From Pegea sp. RAD2-039 (taxonomy: Eukaryota; Chordata; Thaliacea; Salpida; Salpidae): DNA of 64,000 nt. Below, in pieces: positions 37,646-51,239 of the stretch. The stretch is from contig JAQGEQ010000046.1 of assembly GCA_034620365.1 (NCBI GenBank), positions 372,001 to 436,000 of the forward strand. The letters are read 5' to 3'. Each line of letters opens with the position of its first letter. Positions within the stretch are counted from its first letter, which is position 1. The translations under genes were made by a program, and so were the position numbers. The notes beneath the pieces were generated by a model. The model saw nothing but the letters and a program-made list of their open reading frames with translations, was not told the origin of the DNA and did not search any database.

Positions 37646-40600
37646 GTTGGATTTTTCTTACAAAATGTCAAAACCTTTGAAAATCAAGTGATAGTTTTAT
37701 TAACTTCACATGTGCTTGCTGTTTAATAAATTTCTATTTCTTAAGATTTTTGTGAAAGATCTAGAACTTCGTTTTGGGAGTCAACTTGTTTAAATTGATA
37801 TCTATTTGCTGGTTACTTATGAAGATATCTTTGTCATCTTCAATAAACACCACCAACAACTTGTAGCACTAAAATGTTTTTCAAAGTATTTAACATAAAA
37901 AGATACATCTTCATTTAAAATTCCTTTTTTAACTTTAGTTCATTAAATCGTGAAACGTTTGCTTATTGAAGCAATAGATTTGAAAATATGCAAAAACATT
38001 GTAGGAATCTTTTCTTTGATTTTTACTAGTGTAATTTTTGTTTTTTAGAAACATAATTTTTCATTTCTAAGCAACAAAACCATCACGAATATATGTCCTG
38101 TTTTCGTTATCTTGCTTATTCTTTCATTTTTCTACTCGTGATTCTCTTGTAATAATCAATCTATGAAATATGATTTTGTAGATTTCCGCTACAACCTTTT
38201 TTTAATATCATATTTCTATTTTCTTATCAAAAAAGACAAAATTAAATATAAAAAAACATTTTTTATGTTTATCAACCAATATTGTGGAGTATCTATGTAT
38301 TATTTCAGTTATTCTTTGGTTTAATCTCGACAATCTTGTTAAATGTTGTTGGCAATTCCAATAATTGTCGTTTATCTGACAATTTGACCAAAAATAACAG
38401 AGAATACCGCGCCATCTAACTTTTCGTAATCTATTATTAGTTTTATTTCTTGTTCCACGTACTAAGCAATTAAGAAAGTGATTTGAGATCATTTGTTCAC
38501 ATTATTGACAGAAATTTAGTCAGAAGTTTGATTATATTGTGAAGTTAGTCAACTTATATTGCAATCAACAAACAATAATTTACTTCAGAAATTTTATCAG
38601 TTTGTTATTAAATCTGTAAATATGATTTTGTGTTAAGCGAAAGTTTCAAATCCTTTATTTTCAAAATAACTTCTAACAAATATTTCTCATTTTAGATTCA
38701 TTCAAACAATTTAGCTTTTAACTCTAAAAATATGACAACAAAGCTGCCTTTGAAATTGAGTTATTTAAAACGATAATCAAACTCAATCAAATGTCCTTAC
38801 AATTTGGTCAAATTTGTTTTTGCGCATATATTTAAACATTTTTATTTATTTGACGCTTGAAAAATTTAAGAAATTAAATTTTAGGAACCAGTCTATGTGA
38901 TAAAATAAGTAAGCTATTCTTTGTATTCAACAACATCAAAAATTATTTAATCTTGTTCTAATAAATTGTAGATAATTTTATTGTTCAGTAAAATTTGGAT
39001 ATTTCTTATCTGTTTGTTTTCTATAAAAAATTAGTAAAATAAATAGATTTTAATAAGCTTACACTGGAAGAAGAGATCTTATCATCTATCTTTGATCTTG
39101 TCTACGCTATTCATGCTTTTAAAATGTCAACTTCCTGTAGATTTTAGCTTTTAAATAATTTGTTCCAATTTATCTTAATTAATCTAAACTTAATTTTAGT
39201 CTTTATGATTAAGATTTATGTATAGTAGGACTACTTTGACAATTTTTGAAATGAACTTATCTATTTGTTACTCTCTACTTAAATGAAACAAAACTATAAA
39301 AATTATTTTATATGTATTGGATAAATTATTCACAAATTTAATAATGTAATAATAATGTATTTAATAATTCTTTATTGAAAGTTATTTTATAATAACAAAA
39401 ATATTTATTAACAAGTATGTTAGTAATATATAATTTTGTAAAAAACAATGTATAATCTATTATAAATTACTTGATTTTAATTCAGATTCTTTTAGTATCA
39501 TTAATAAGTATAAACGATACATTTACAGTGGAGTACAGGTAAAATTATCGATCAGTGACTTTTGGATAAGAAATTGATATAGCCACTGTAAAAATGTCGC
39601 CATAATCGATCGTTCAACCAGTCGACTTAAGAGCCTGTAACAATTTTGACCAGATACCATTAGCTCCTGTTTAAATTTCAGTTTTAGTTTTTTAATCTTT
39701 TTGAAGCTGTACCTTATTAATTAATGTTGACAAATTAACATATAAATCAACTGATAAATATATATATATAAAATAAATAAGATAAATCAACTACCTGTAT
39801 TAAAGTAAAAAAATTAAGAAAAATTTAGGAAGTAAAACAGCTACCTAATTAAAAGCTACCTTTGTGTTTAGAGTACTTTATTAGTAAACATAAAAGGGAA
39901 ATTACAAAATATGAAATACAAAAAATGAATAACAATTAAAAATGTTTCAATTTAAAAAAGTTTTGTTCAACACGTTTAGTTCTCATTTTATAGCCTGACT
40001 AAAACTAAAAAACATAGTGTCTACTTTTTATCAAATAAATTGTTATTAAGCATTCGGTGTTTATATCAAATGATAATTTTAAAATAGCAAAATTTATTAT
40101 TAACTATTTGTTTTTTTTAATCTCCAACTAATCAGTCAAGATAGTAGTTTGCTATTTATGGTCTTAAAGAATTCCACACAAATTTAGAAGCTTATAACTA
40201 AATTACTTACTGATTGCTTTGGAGTGTTAAAAAGTCAATTATTTAATTTCTAAAGCAACATTATAGTTTTAGTTGGACAATACGAAATGTTTGATATTTA
40301 TTTTCTATAATAAAGTAAATAAATAAAAGTTTTGATTTATGAAAAATGTTTAATTTACTTTTAAAATCCAAAAAGGCTGAAAATACTCGCTGTATAATGC
40401 TTTAAGATAATTTGTATTAAGTAAATTTACTAAAACCAAAACTGCTTTCATTCTTTTATGCCTTAAACTAATAGTGAATGTACTCTTTGAATATTTTCTT
40501 TCTCTAGAGATAATTGATGACTTTCCTCTTAGTTTTGATAATTTTTAAAGTAGAAGCATCTTTTTATATCAAATAAGTTAATGCGAGAAATATAATTTTG

Positions 40601-41611
40601 TTTTGATAAGTGTAGAGAATATGATTTACAGATACTTTATGCAAACTTACCATCGTCTATTGCTGCTTCAGCTTTTTATATTCTATAACTATTATCAACT
40701 TTTTGAAAAGTACTACAAGTTATTTCCTTCAGTTGAATTAAATTCTAATCAACAGTTTCAGATATGAAATAATCGTTTTCAAAAGCATTTTTGAATTAAT
40801 CTATATACATTATAATTTGTTTTTCTTATCATTTAAGGATATAGTAAGCAAACATACCAGGATTGTAAATAGTGTTTCTAAATGCTGTTAGTTTGAAATT
40901 CCTTAAAAATGGCTTTATATTTAAGTTCATTAAAAAGGCATCAATTAGATATTTATAATCAAAAATTTTTACATTGAACATTTTTTAAAAATCAAGTTCT
41001 TAACTTTTGACTTATTTTTACTAATCTGGACTTTCGTAGTATCCATAGTTACGACCATTTTATCTATGTTTATAAGGTACACTAAATTAACAAATGTGGC
41101 TAAATCGCCAAAAAATGCAATCTGTTTTTATTTTATTTTCCTCTACAGATTTGCCTTATAATTATTTAAATATATATTTAAAAGTACTTATAAACTTTCT
41201 TCTTTTTCTATTAATTAGCTTTTCACTTTATATTATTTGTCTTTTTATTTTTGTTTAAAATTCTAGAACTAATTAACTTTATTTCATTTTAATTGTAAAA
41301 AATTATTTTTTAAAGTAAAGTTAATCTTTGTTAGATTAAATATCTTTATTTTTTGCATGTTTCTACTTCTCTATAGTATTTTATAAATAATTTGTTAAAA
41401 TTAAAGAAAATTTGATTCTGATTTTCTCAATTCAATATTAGTTATAATGATTAACGGTTTAGTTTTTATGACATTTTTACTTGTAATCAAATTTTTTTTT
41501 TATCGAAATATTTAATTATATTATTTTATGTTCTCTATAATTTGTCATTTGTAGCAATTTGTTGAATAAATTATTAATTATTTGATCAATTATTAAGAGG
41601 TGAACAAGTTA
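37646..41611. other. Long AT-rich intergenic stretch
   Basis: 4 kb between two rightward genes with no supported ORF. Contains simple AT and ATA tracts (for example around 39755-39780) and the small inverted-repeat element at 39526-39588. The promoter of the F-box gene should be near its right end. Confidence 0.45.
39526..39588. mobile_element. Possible Tc1/mariner-type MITE
   Basis: A 63-bp segment begins CAGTGG, ends CCACTG and is flanked on both sides by TA, the target duplication of Tc1/mariner elements. With the flanks the inverted repeat is a perfect 10 bp (TTTACAGTGG and CCACTGTAAA). No transposase. So short an element could also be chance. Confidence 0.3.
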
Positions 41612-44042
41612 ATGGAAACAGCTGATAAAAAAGATTTGTTTGGTTATCATTGTATAAATGAAGTGGAAAGGCTTCGACTTGTTAATATTTTTGCAAATAA
41701 AATACTGGATGAAAAATCATTAACCTCTTCCAAGCAACGTGAGTGTTAATCAACTTTCTTAACAAGTTTTTCATAGATCATTCATTTTAAATAAATCATT
41801 TCTGTATTTTACTGCAATATAATGGTTTGTTTCAAACTGAAATTTCTAAATTGTTTTTAATGTATGATTTTCAGATCCCAATTCTGCTAAAGAACAAATT
41901 TGTAGTGGATCTATTCCTGATTCATATCTGACCAGTAATTGGAAAACTGAAAATATATTCCTGAAAGACAATCACTTAAAATATGTCAGTGATTATCTTA
42001 AAAAAACTGATAAACTTATTGAACAAACAAAAGAGCTTAAGATGGCTGTTGCTCCATCAACTTATGAAATAGTTTCTTCAATTGAAGAGCTTAGATCAGA
42101 TAAACTATCTAATCATGGTTGTACATCCAGTAAAAACAAAGAAATCAGCAATAATTATGAATTGGAATCTAAATCTGCAATCAAATTAGAAGATGAAGAT
42201 ATCAGGCTTAAGACTCATAGAGGTGATTATAAAAGTGATTATGAAGATGAAATTGAAATATTTTCCAAAAATAAATCTTTTGTTTTACACACTAATGAAG
42301 AAAAAAGTAGAAAGAACTTACCCGAAAAAACATTATGCTCAGTAATTAATATGGAAACTGATAATAGTTATCAAGCTAAAGTATGTACAAATGAATTTGT
42401 TGATCCTACAAGACATCAAACAACATCCGAAGAGTTAAAAAACAAGATTTTTAAGACATCTTCTTATGAAGATACGTTGATAGCTCAAATTCCTAAACTA
42501 CATCTTGATGACTTGAGTGAAGACATAAGCTTGTTTGATGATAATAAAAGTATAATTGACTATCCTTTAAACAGACCAAATCTTCCAGTGGACACTTTAT
42601 TTTCTCGAAAACAACCTGAACAATTTGAATCTAAGCAAAATAGAATACAAGATAAGTCATGTGCATTTCCAGCAGTTATTGTCTCCTCACAAACAAGTCA
42701 CACTACTTTTAATTGTTCAATTCATTCAGTGAATAGCGAAACAGATAAAGTTGTAAATTCTAGTGTAAACCAACCCAAGTCTTTGAAACCACAAAGAAAA
42801 AGTTTAAAATCACAACAAAATCGCAATCAATCAAGTCTAATTGAAAATCAACTTTGTGAGGTAGATGAAAAGAAATATGAAGTTGTTGAACCTATGTTAT
42901 GTATGCCTACTGAAATGTGGTTTCATATATTTTCTTATCTATCACTTGTGGACTTATGTCATATTTCACAAACATGTTCAAAATTCTTTGAGATCGCCAC
43001 CGACAGAAGTTTGTGGCGTTGTGTTTCTATAGAGAATAAAAGACTTTCAAATGAGCTATTAGAGTTTTTAGGTCAACGTCAACCCGTTGATATTCGATTT
43101 TCTAATTGTGATTCAACTAAAGTCACAAATATTGGCATGCGAAAGTTGTTTCGTGGTTGTAAACATTCTTTGAACAAATTGACAATCACTGATTGCAAAG
43201 GAACTATTTTTAAGGGTGATAATATCTTGTTATATGTTTCTTGTCATTGCCCAAACATCAAGAGTCTTTCAGTTCCATGGTCATCACTGGGTAACGATGG
43301 AGTAACTGCCTTAGTGTCAGCAACAGTTTGCTTAAAAGAGATATGTCTAAATGGTAATTCGTTGATAACTGATCGATCATTCTCTCGTCTTGTTGATCAT
43401 CATTTTCTACATTTAACTTGTGTAGAAATTGAAGGTTGCTTCAATGTTTCATCTCAAGCGATACTTAGTTTAACTAAACAAGCAAGAAATTTAACAAAGT
43501 TGAACATTGGTTTGTGTAGTAAAGTTACTCATGATTATTGTTTAAAAATCTGTTCCCAGCTAGAAAATTTGAATTATTTAGATGTTCATGGTGTTACAGC
43601 AATAGATGATTCTTGTCTGAAGATAATTGCTGCAAAGTGCTCTAAATTGCAAACTCTTATATTTGGTAACTGTATTGAAATAACAGATGTTGGAATAAAA
43701 TATATTGCGTCTCATCTGTGTAAAATTGAACATTTAGATGTAAGTAATTGTTCAAAAGTTGGTGATAAAAGTATTATGAAATTGATATCTACCAATTTAG
43801 GTTATCTTGATTTAAGTAGCACTTCTGTATCCAATTGTTCTATTGACTGGTTGTCACAGAGTTCGTTTTTCAAATCTATTAATATTCTAAAACTTAGTTA
43901 TTGTCGTAATATTACTTTTATATCTTTGATGAAAATGGTTCAATCTTGTACAAATCTGCAAAATCTACATTTATATGGGGTCAAACATGTCAAAGTTCCA
44001 GATTTACTTAAGATAAACAGTTCTTTAATTGTTGAAAAGTAA
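41612..44042 (+). CDS. F-box and leucine-rich-repeat protein
   Basis: Likely substrate receptor of an SCF (SKP1-CUL1) ubiquitin ligase. Exons 41612-41738 and 41875-44042 join in phase (C|AT) across a 136-nt intron to give 764 aa. Residues 1-380 are acidic, Ser/Asn/Lys-rich and without a recognised domain. The F-box is at about 384-425: MPTEMWFHIFSYLSLVDLCH, then SQTCSKFFEIATDRSLW. From about 440 to 750 lie FBXL/AMN1-type repeats with L-x-x-L-x-(I/V)-x-x-C and I-T-D-x-(G/S) periodicity, for example KLTITDCKG, HLTCVEIEGC, KLNIGLCSKVTHDYC, TLIFGNCIEITDVGI, HLDVSNCSKVGDKSI. I cannot assign one FBXL orthologue; the long N-terminal arm is atypical of small FBXLs. Almost the whole protein is on one exon, unlike its intron-rich neighbours. 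Confidence 0.88.
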
Positions 44043-44300
44043 ACTTTTTGAAATATCCAAATTAATTTCTTGTAATTTGTGAATTATAAAAAGTTTATTC
44101 AAAATATTTTGAGTTTAATTATTCTGTTCTATGCTGTAATAGTTCTTCAATTTTTAATACTTTTCAAATGTTTTTCTAACCTTATATCAAGTTTATTTTA
44201 TCCATAATTTATTAGTTTCATTTTAGCCAAATATTTACGTGATTAATGAAATATCGATTAAAAAATTACTTCCAGTCATTCAAATGTAATTTTGACTTTT

Positions 44301-44306
44301 AATAAA
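44301..44306 (+). promoter_or_regulatory. Poly(A) signal AATAAA, F-box gene
   Basis: First AATAAA after the stop at 44042, about 260 nt downstream. Confidence 0.35.
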
Positions 44307-45084
44307 ATTAAAAAATGTGTTTTATTATTTGAGCAAGACTTCTTATACCAAATAAATTATGTTCTGTCTATGTTTCTTGGCAAGTACAGGGGTAGTTTTT
44401 CAATCGAGTTCTAAACTTATTTTTACTTTAATATTTTTAATTTTAAACTCTTCAATTGCTGATATTTTTATGTGATACCATTGATGCCATTTACGATGAT
44501 CTACTAATGTTTGCATTTGTGGGATAGTTAAGCCTCTCTTAATGTCCTAAAAGATTTTATGATTTTATTTTGAGAAATTACATCTTTTTTGAAAGAATGA
44601 AAGACCAGCATTCCTTATAAAAATATTTTAAGGTGGTAATAAGCCTTACCACGAGTTTTATAGCCCAGTATCTAAACCACACTCGCAAAATATAGACTTG
44701 GTTTTAAATTGATTGTTTAGCAATTCAGCTTTATCCTCTGGTTTCATCACAAGTTGGTTGCTGTTATCAAGTAAGGGAGGTATTTGAGATCTCGATTTAA
44801 GCTTGTGATTTATGAAACCAATGCAAAAAGAGCTTTCAATTGGAAAATTTTGTTAATAATCGACCGTGCGTAGAAGTACATACCAAATGTGATAGAAAAA
44901 TTGTCTTTTTGACGCTTGTGAGATTTGATGATGGGTTTCTGTGAATTAACATCTTGGGCTGGAAGGATGGTATTCACAATTGTGTGCGGAGAGAGTTTGA
45001 AAAAAGAAGATGTGGGTTCAGTGGTTATTTTCCACTTCCGTTTTTTGAAAAAAACCTTGACAATTCTCAAAGCCCATTGTGGAC
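44307..45084. other. Intergenic; unassigned open stretch on minus strand
   Basis: Mostly non-coding. On the minus strand, 45000-44880 is open and reads SPHTIVNTILPAQDVNSQKP, then a basic stretch ending at a GTATGT donor-like site. It directly abuts the LINE fragment. I recognise no family, and it may be old repeat DNA or a fragment of sequence into which the LINE inserted. Confidence 0.25.
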
Positions 45085-45430
45085 CTTTTTCTCATACCGC
45101 ACTATTAGGACTTGGAACCAGCTGCTAAAAGACATTGTCATGTCAGAATCACTCGCATTGTTCAAGCAGAAGTTGAACCGTTATAATATTGCCAACATTG
45201 TCATTTCTAAACGGTGATTTTTTTTCTCTTTTTTGATATTATTAATGTTCTTTGTAATTGTTCACTGTTATATGCTTTGATGACTACCGAAATGCCATGT
45301 GTTACATCTTTTACTTTCTATATTTCTAACTTAATCGGTATTATTAGTGAGAATATGCGTTAGCGGGAGGTGTTCTCTTCAGGCACCCTCCTTCGCATTT
45401 ATTGTAATGAATGAATAAAATCATAATACT
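45085..45430 (+). mobile_element. 5'-truncated LINE 3' end, copy A
   Basis: An open C-terminal RT segment reads FFSYRTIRTWNQLLKDIV, then SLALFKQKLNRY, the standard end of CR1/L2/Jockey-like LINE ORF2 proteins. A shared 3' UTR of about 210 nt follows, ending in AGGCACCCTCCTTCGCATTTATT and an AATGAATAAA tail. It matches copy B at 60195-60540 in the opposite orientation with few differences, including through the UTR. Confidence 0.85.
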
Positions 45431-46743
45431 ATTAATTTATTATTCATTTATTGAAATAAATAAAATAATAAATTCTATACAAGACGCTGAACTTAAAGAA
45501 AAAAGTAATTTTTACGCCCTGAAGTATAAGCTTATGGCTATTTGAAGTAATTATGAAGGTTCTAAGCTTGTCTTCAAGTTTTATACGGGTGGTTGTAAGG
45601 TATAGGTCCTCAAAAACAAATAATTAGTAATTCTTTTATAAAGTTAGCTTTAATTTAGCAACCAAAATTTAAGACATTACTGGTTGCACCTTTTACTAAT
45701 AAATTTCTTGTATATATTAAGCAATTATTGCAACAACCATCTATAACTTGAAAGTTGTTCGGAATTTTTAAATGAAGTCTTTGTTATATATCTTTAACTT
45801 TGTAATAAACCTAATATTCAGTAATCTTTATTACAAAATTTGTTTTTCCATAACAAGCCACTATTAGTTGTTCATTAACTTTTACAACAGGCTTTTAAAG
45901 TTTATGACGAAAATATTTTTATAACTTTTGATATTTTTTTTAATATTTTATATTCTAAAACTCAAGGATTATTTAAACTGTTTTTGATAATGAATGACCA
46001 AAACTTGTATCATCATTTGTATATAGAGTGTTCAAATGACATCGTTTTATAATCTCTTAAAGAACTATTTGTAGTCTCTTACTATCACTGCTTATATTTA
46101 GTTTTTAAATTTAAAAAGATTAAATTTAAAAGATTAAAATAATAAAACATTCACGGAAAAAGTAGTAACAAAATGGTACTAAAATTCCGCAAGCTATCAA
46201 ACATTAACTTTTACAAATTAATTAGTTATAAGGTTAGTTTTTCGGTAAAAAAACTCTTTACAAAGAATATATACTAAAATATAGGAAGTATTTACTTTTA
46301 CGAATCTCTACGATATTCAAATTTAAATCATATAAAATACTGGTTTGTACTTTTAGTAAAACTTTTAGATTTAAAAAATGATAATTAAAATGGAAATATT
46401 TTCAAATAGTTTATTGCACGTTATTTGAATGATTGCAAATCAAAAGATAAAATTGTAAAAATAGTACAGAAAAAGAAGAGAAGATAAATTAATGACTGAT
46501 ATTAGTGATAAAACTGGTGAATAATCAATTATTATACAAATTATTTGTGTGATAATTGAATAAAAAACTTGATGTGTTTTCAAAAAATAATATTAATCAA
46601 AGAATTTTTGAAAGACGAATAAAAGATGTTTTCATATAATAAAACTAATCATTGATTTAAAAAACTTATTGCACAAAATCTTTCCACTAATAATAAGATA
46701 ATAAAGTTCAAGATATATGAGTAATTCCTAAATATATTTTCTT
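45431..46743. other. Intergenic between convergent F-box and SNX genes
   Basis: AT-rich, no ORF or repeat recognised beyond A/T tracts. Should contain the SNX 3' UTR at its right end. Confidence 0.4.
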
Positions 46744-49164
46744 CTATTTTTGTAACTCTTCTAAATCAGGGCATGATTCAGTAAATACTGCTAATGCCTT
46801 TCTCGAAGATCTCACCTGAAATTAATGAACTTTAAAACATGGAAAGCATCAAACATTTTTCAGATAATCATTAGATGAAGATTACCTGATTTTCAGTCAT
46901 GTTAATTAAAGATGATTGCCAAGCAAGGACTCGTTGACGTTTAAAACGTTCGACTTCAGGAGAAGCCAAAGACTTCATATCATTTAACTCCATTTCCAAT
47001 CGTTTCATTTCATTTTCAGCCTAAATGTCAAACATTTAGTAGTTAGAGAAAATTAAAAGAAAATAAATAAATCGATTACGTGCTGTTTCTTATTTGGTTT
47101 TGCTTTTTCATAATTTCGCTTGGACATTTCTAAATCAACTTCTTTTTGAATTCTCTTTACATGCATATGTTGTTTTGAGCGTGCGAATCCTTCATATAAA
47201 TCTAGATGACAGCCAAGTGACTGTTTACAAAATACAGCTTCCTTCTTATAAAGATCAGCAGCATATTCACAAGCAGATGCTAATTTGTTGTTCCATCTAA
47301 AAACAAATTCTTCTGTTAGCCATCAACTAATTAATCTTTTATTTGCTCAAGCTGCGCACGAATTTGGACATAGAAAACAAAGTTTAATTTTCTTTGCTAA
47401 ACTTTTAATTGGTAATCAAAAAGTTGGTAAATTAGAAACTATAGAAAAACAATTTTATGTCTGCTAATCAAAAATTACATTTCATTCGAATGTAATATTG
47501 ACCAATGTACTTAAGAATTTGCTGAGTTTGTCAAAAACATTTACTTGTAGATATTTCTACTAAGTTTTATGATAACTATACAAAATAGCTTACTTTAAAT
47601 TTCATCTTAATGTGCTTACACAAAATGTTTATTTATAAAAAATAAAGTGATTCGAAATGAAAATGGTTTTGATGAAATTGAAGGAGTATTTATGATAACT
47701 AGCAAACATTTGTTAAAGAATCAATTAAATAATTTGTTCTCAGCTAGCTAAAAATCTATGAATGATTGGAAACTGTTGTGAGAAGGTTTGAAAAGATTAT
47801 TAGGAAGCTTAAAACCACGAATGAAAGAAAATACAATAAAGATTCAATGAATTGATAAAAAGTCTAACTTTTTGTCATTATTCTTCGCAAGTGAGTTTGA
47901 AGAAATTGTTTCTAAACTTCTCAAAGCTGATTGAATTTCAAAATAGGCGGCAGAAATTCCTATAAGTTTCAAAGTAGTAAATTACAAAAGAAAATACTTG
48001 TAAAGGTTTAATCAAAGTTAAAATTAAAACGAGTCAGAATGAAATAAATTCTGAAATGATCAACTTACTATGGGTATTGTCAATTATCTTTCTATAACTA
48101 TAAGCAGCCTGTTTAAGTGATTTGATACTTTCATCATTATAAATTTTAGTTTGCTGTAGCTGATTGTCAATACCAAGAAAAAGTGAATTTTTTTTATCAT
48201 CTACAGTTTTTTTGATTGAATCAAAGATATTGCGCCGAATACGAATACGTGCTGGTGGCTATAAAAAGATTATAAGAATTGTTATCATTAAACAACTTTA
48301 TCCAAGTATATAATCATTTCATAAATCACCTCAGGCTCCATCAAAAATTTTTCTATAATCGGAGAATGTCCCAGACGGGGGTGGCTAGCACATAATCGTA
48401 AAAACTCTTGGTAAACTTGACAAATACTACTCAAGTCATCTCCGACTAGTATACCAGGAGTTTGTTGCTTTTTGGTTAGTTTTTCAGCAGCTGAGATGCT
48501 AGTAACCGGTTTTAAGGGCAAAGGTGGAAACTAATTGATAAAATACTCACCATAAAAACAATTCTAATCATTATAACTATTTCTTAATGAACTAAATACT
48601 TAATAAATTTATCAGAAAATGCAACTTCTTAAACATTTTTTTAGTAAATTTCTCGTCAGACCTTGCTTAATAAAAAATTAATTCATGAAACTTTCAAATA
48701 AAAATTTTTCTTTATTATTAAAACAAAATATAAATTTCACATAAATAATTCTTTAATAAATATTTTTGTAAACATACTTACAATTATGCTGACCACATTA
48801 TCTTGTGATTGTAGGCAATGTAGAAACCAAGCAAAGTCTTCAAACACTCTGGTAACTACTGTTCTATCATCATCATTATTCTGCAAAAAACAACTTTATC
48901 TGTATTCAAGTGATATTATTATCACAATTGTTGATATTTTTATTATAAAGTTGAATAAAATCATCTATGATAATAAAGTTTAAGCTTTTTAAGTTTCAAA
49001 CATCCTTAGTTAAAGATGTAAATATAATAGAAGTAAAAATAATTCAGTTAAGAATAAGTTACCCTATTAGTTTCAACCTGGAATTCTACAGTTTCTCCAT
49101 TCTTTGTGGCGTTTGAAATGTTGATATCATATAACGGCTTAAATTCTCCAGATGACAAGTTCAT
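46744..49164 (-). CDS. SNX6: Sorting nexin, SNX5/SNX6 type (PX-BAR)
   Basis: Membrane-bending partner of the retromer/ESCPE-1 coat on endosomal tubules. Exons: 49164-49063, 48880-48782, 48530-48330, 48258-48069, 47959-47869, 47296-47080, 47020-46886, 46815-46744; phases match, giving 368 aa (human SNX5/6 about 405). PX domain about 1-135: YDINISNATKNGETVEFQV then RTVVTRVFEDFAWFLHCL and IIFPPLPLKP, matching the family's V-T-R-x-x-E-D-F-x-W-L-H block and PP-x-P-x-K-P loop. BAR part: FDSIKKTVDD, AAYFEIQSALRSLETISS, KNYEKA-type basic coil, then VERFKRQRVLAWQSSLINMT near the end. Start ATG 49164 is the only in-frame Met in the first exon; an upstream exon cannot be excluded. SNX5/6/32 subgroup is likely, exact orthology uncertain. 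Confidence 0.82.
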
Positions 49165-50559
49165 ATCAAACTTGTTTAAATTCAAGATTAAATTTATAGG
49201 AATAACAGCTAATTACTCAAAGTATAACCAATAATCATGATAAGATAAATGTTTTAATCAATGATATTATAATTTAAACAGAAAATTAAACTTAGCCATT
49301 TCAATAAGTTAGTGAGAATTTACTTTCCATATACTATAAATTCATATAAAGATAGTAAAACTAACATTTAGCCAAATTAAATATATTAAATACTCATAAA
49401 ATAACTTGTAAAATATTTTTTTTGTTTTAAGCATCTAATAAAAAATATAATTTAAAGAAAAAATGCAATCCCTTCAACTTTAATAAAGTTAAAAAAAGTT
49501 TATTTTTTCGAGCTACAAAGTTTACGCAGAAAAAGTTATCAATTGTATTTGCCTAAAATAAACACATGCTCAAAACAGATTTTGATAAAAACTGTAGTAG
49601 CGTGGTAAATTTCGCACTTTGGCATATTTGGCTTGCTCAAGTTCAGATAGCTTATCATCAAGTATTGTTGAGTTAATAAAAGATTTCTATTATTTTAAGA
49701 TTTCTGTTATAAAGTATATTTTTAATAACAAATTCAGCTAAAATTATAAAATAATACTCTTTATCAAAAATCAATACAAAGTTAATAACGGTTCCGGTAT
49801 TATAAAATATTCAAATATTTACCTAAATGCAACCTTTAAATTATTTTACAAATAATTATTTCGCCACACTAAAGCTACAAAATGTAATTGTCGAAAAATT
49901 ATAACTGTAAGTGAAATAACTGTTAGTGCTTCAAAGTCCAAACATAGTGACGAAGATGATTACGCAATAAAATGAGATGTAGCAAAAGATACACCAGAAA
50001 GAACAACAGGAAGATAGTAAGGGGATTTAAAATATATCTTTCAACAAATACTTTAATATACAACATAATATTTTAAAAAGATATGGCTAAAGCAGTTGTG
50101 TTATAAAAGATAGATATCCTATCCTTGTAATTTTTTTGGTGATTTTTTTCTTTACCCTTTTATCTGCTCAAATTTCAAAATCGTTACCAACATGTTAAAT
50201 CAACGAATTTAATGATAAAATCTTTATATTTATTTGATGATAAAAGGTGAAGAATGTTAAATGAATTTTTCATTTAAATTATTTTCATCTCTAAAGAATT
50301 TTAGTTAATGTTAAGGCAATATTAATAACCTTTTTTATTTTTTTTTGTTTTTTAGATGTGTGACAATCGCAAACGGACAAAGTTCATTACAGAGCAGTAG
50401 GTAAAAAAGTTACTAAAAATAAATATAGTGTATAGAATAAAATAAAAAATAAAATAAAAAATCTAGAATCTAAAAGAAAAGTTTTCTAAAGCTTTGCAAA
50501 ATAATCAGCTTTTGTAAATTAAATTAGGCTCACAGACAGATACATCAATTAAAAGTGAA
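49165..50559. other. Intergenic between divergent SNX and PAICS side
   Basis: AT-rich and without recognised genes. The SNX promoter should lie at the left end. Confidence 0.4.
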
Positions 50560-51075
50560 TTAGAAAGCGCGTCACGAACAGTAAGTTCAGACTTTTTGGG
50601 CTGGATTCTGAGGTGCCAGTTCATAGACCAGTCTTCTACAACGTGCATAGCTGATTGAAGTTTTAAAGGAGTTCAAGATAATAGCTTGATATCATATGCA
50701 TTCACAAACATACTAACATCATCTACTGCTACTAGTCTGATGATGGGGTCTTGATTGATGAGAGATGAGCCCAGGACGGAATCCTAAGAAATTCCACTAG
50801 GAGTATATAAACATCTTTCAACATGAGTTTGTTGGATTCTGCCTGATAAATAATCTACACTGTAAGATAGTATAGTATAAGATGTAGTTAAGTAAAGTGC
50901 TTCTGGGACCCTTCTAATGAATAAGAGTAATAATTAAAAAGAAGAGGACCCACAACGGAACCCTGAATAACAACATTGGTGACTTGACTAGGAGTGTATA
51001 AAGATCTTTCAATACGAGTTTGTTGGATTCTACCTGATAAGTATTCTTGAATCCACTTTAAGATAATATAGCAGC
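50560..51075 (-). mobile_element. Decayed LINE reverse-transcriptase relic with inner duplication
   Basis: Minus-strand reading gives RT blocks with stops and shifts: WIQEYLSGRIQQTRIERSLY, VIQGSVVGPLLF (the Q-G-S-x-x-G-P-L-L-F motif), VDDVSMFVNAYD (the Y-x-D-D active-site block, first residue changed) and WSMNWHLRIQPKKSEL. The segment coding YLSGRIQQT...Y-TPS occurs twice, at about 50990-51050 and 50795-50860, so part of the element was duplicated. It shares words with the relic at 29330-29520. Confidence 0.8.
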
Positions 51076-51239
51076 AATAATACCTGTCCTCGATTTAAAA
51101 ATTTTTGTGGTTAAATTAAAAAGATTTTAAAGATTCGTTATCATTCTTTTGAAGCTGGCACTTGTTATAAAAACCTCAATTCGTGATTTGTTCTTTTAAA
51201 TCTTTTTGAAAAACAGATCTACTCAGAAATTTGTCAAAA

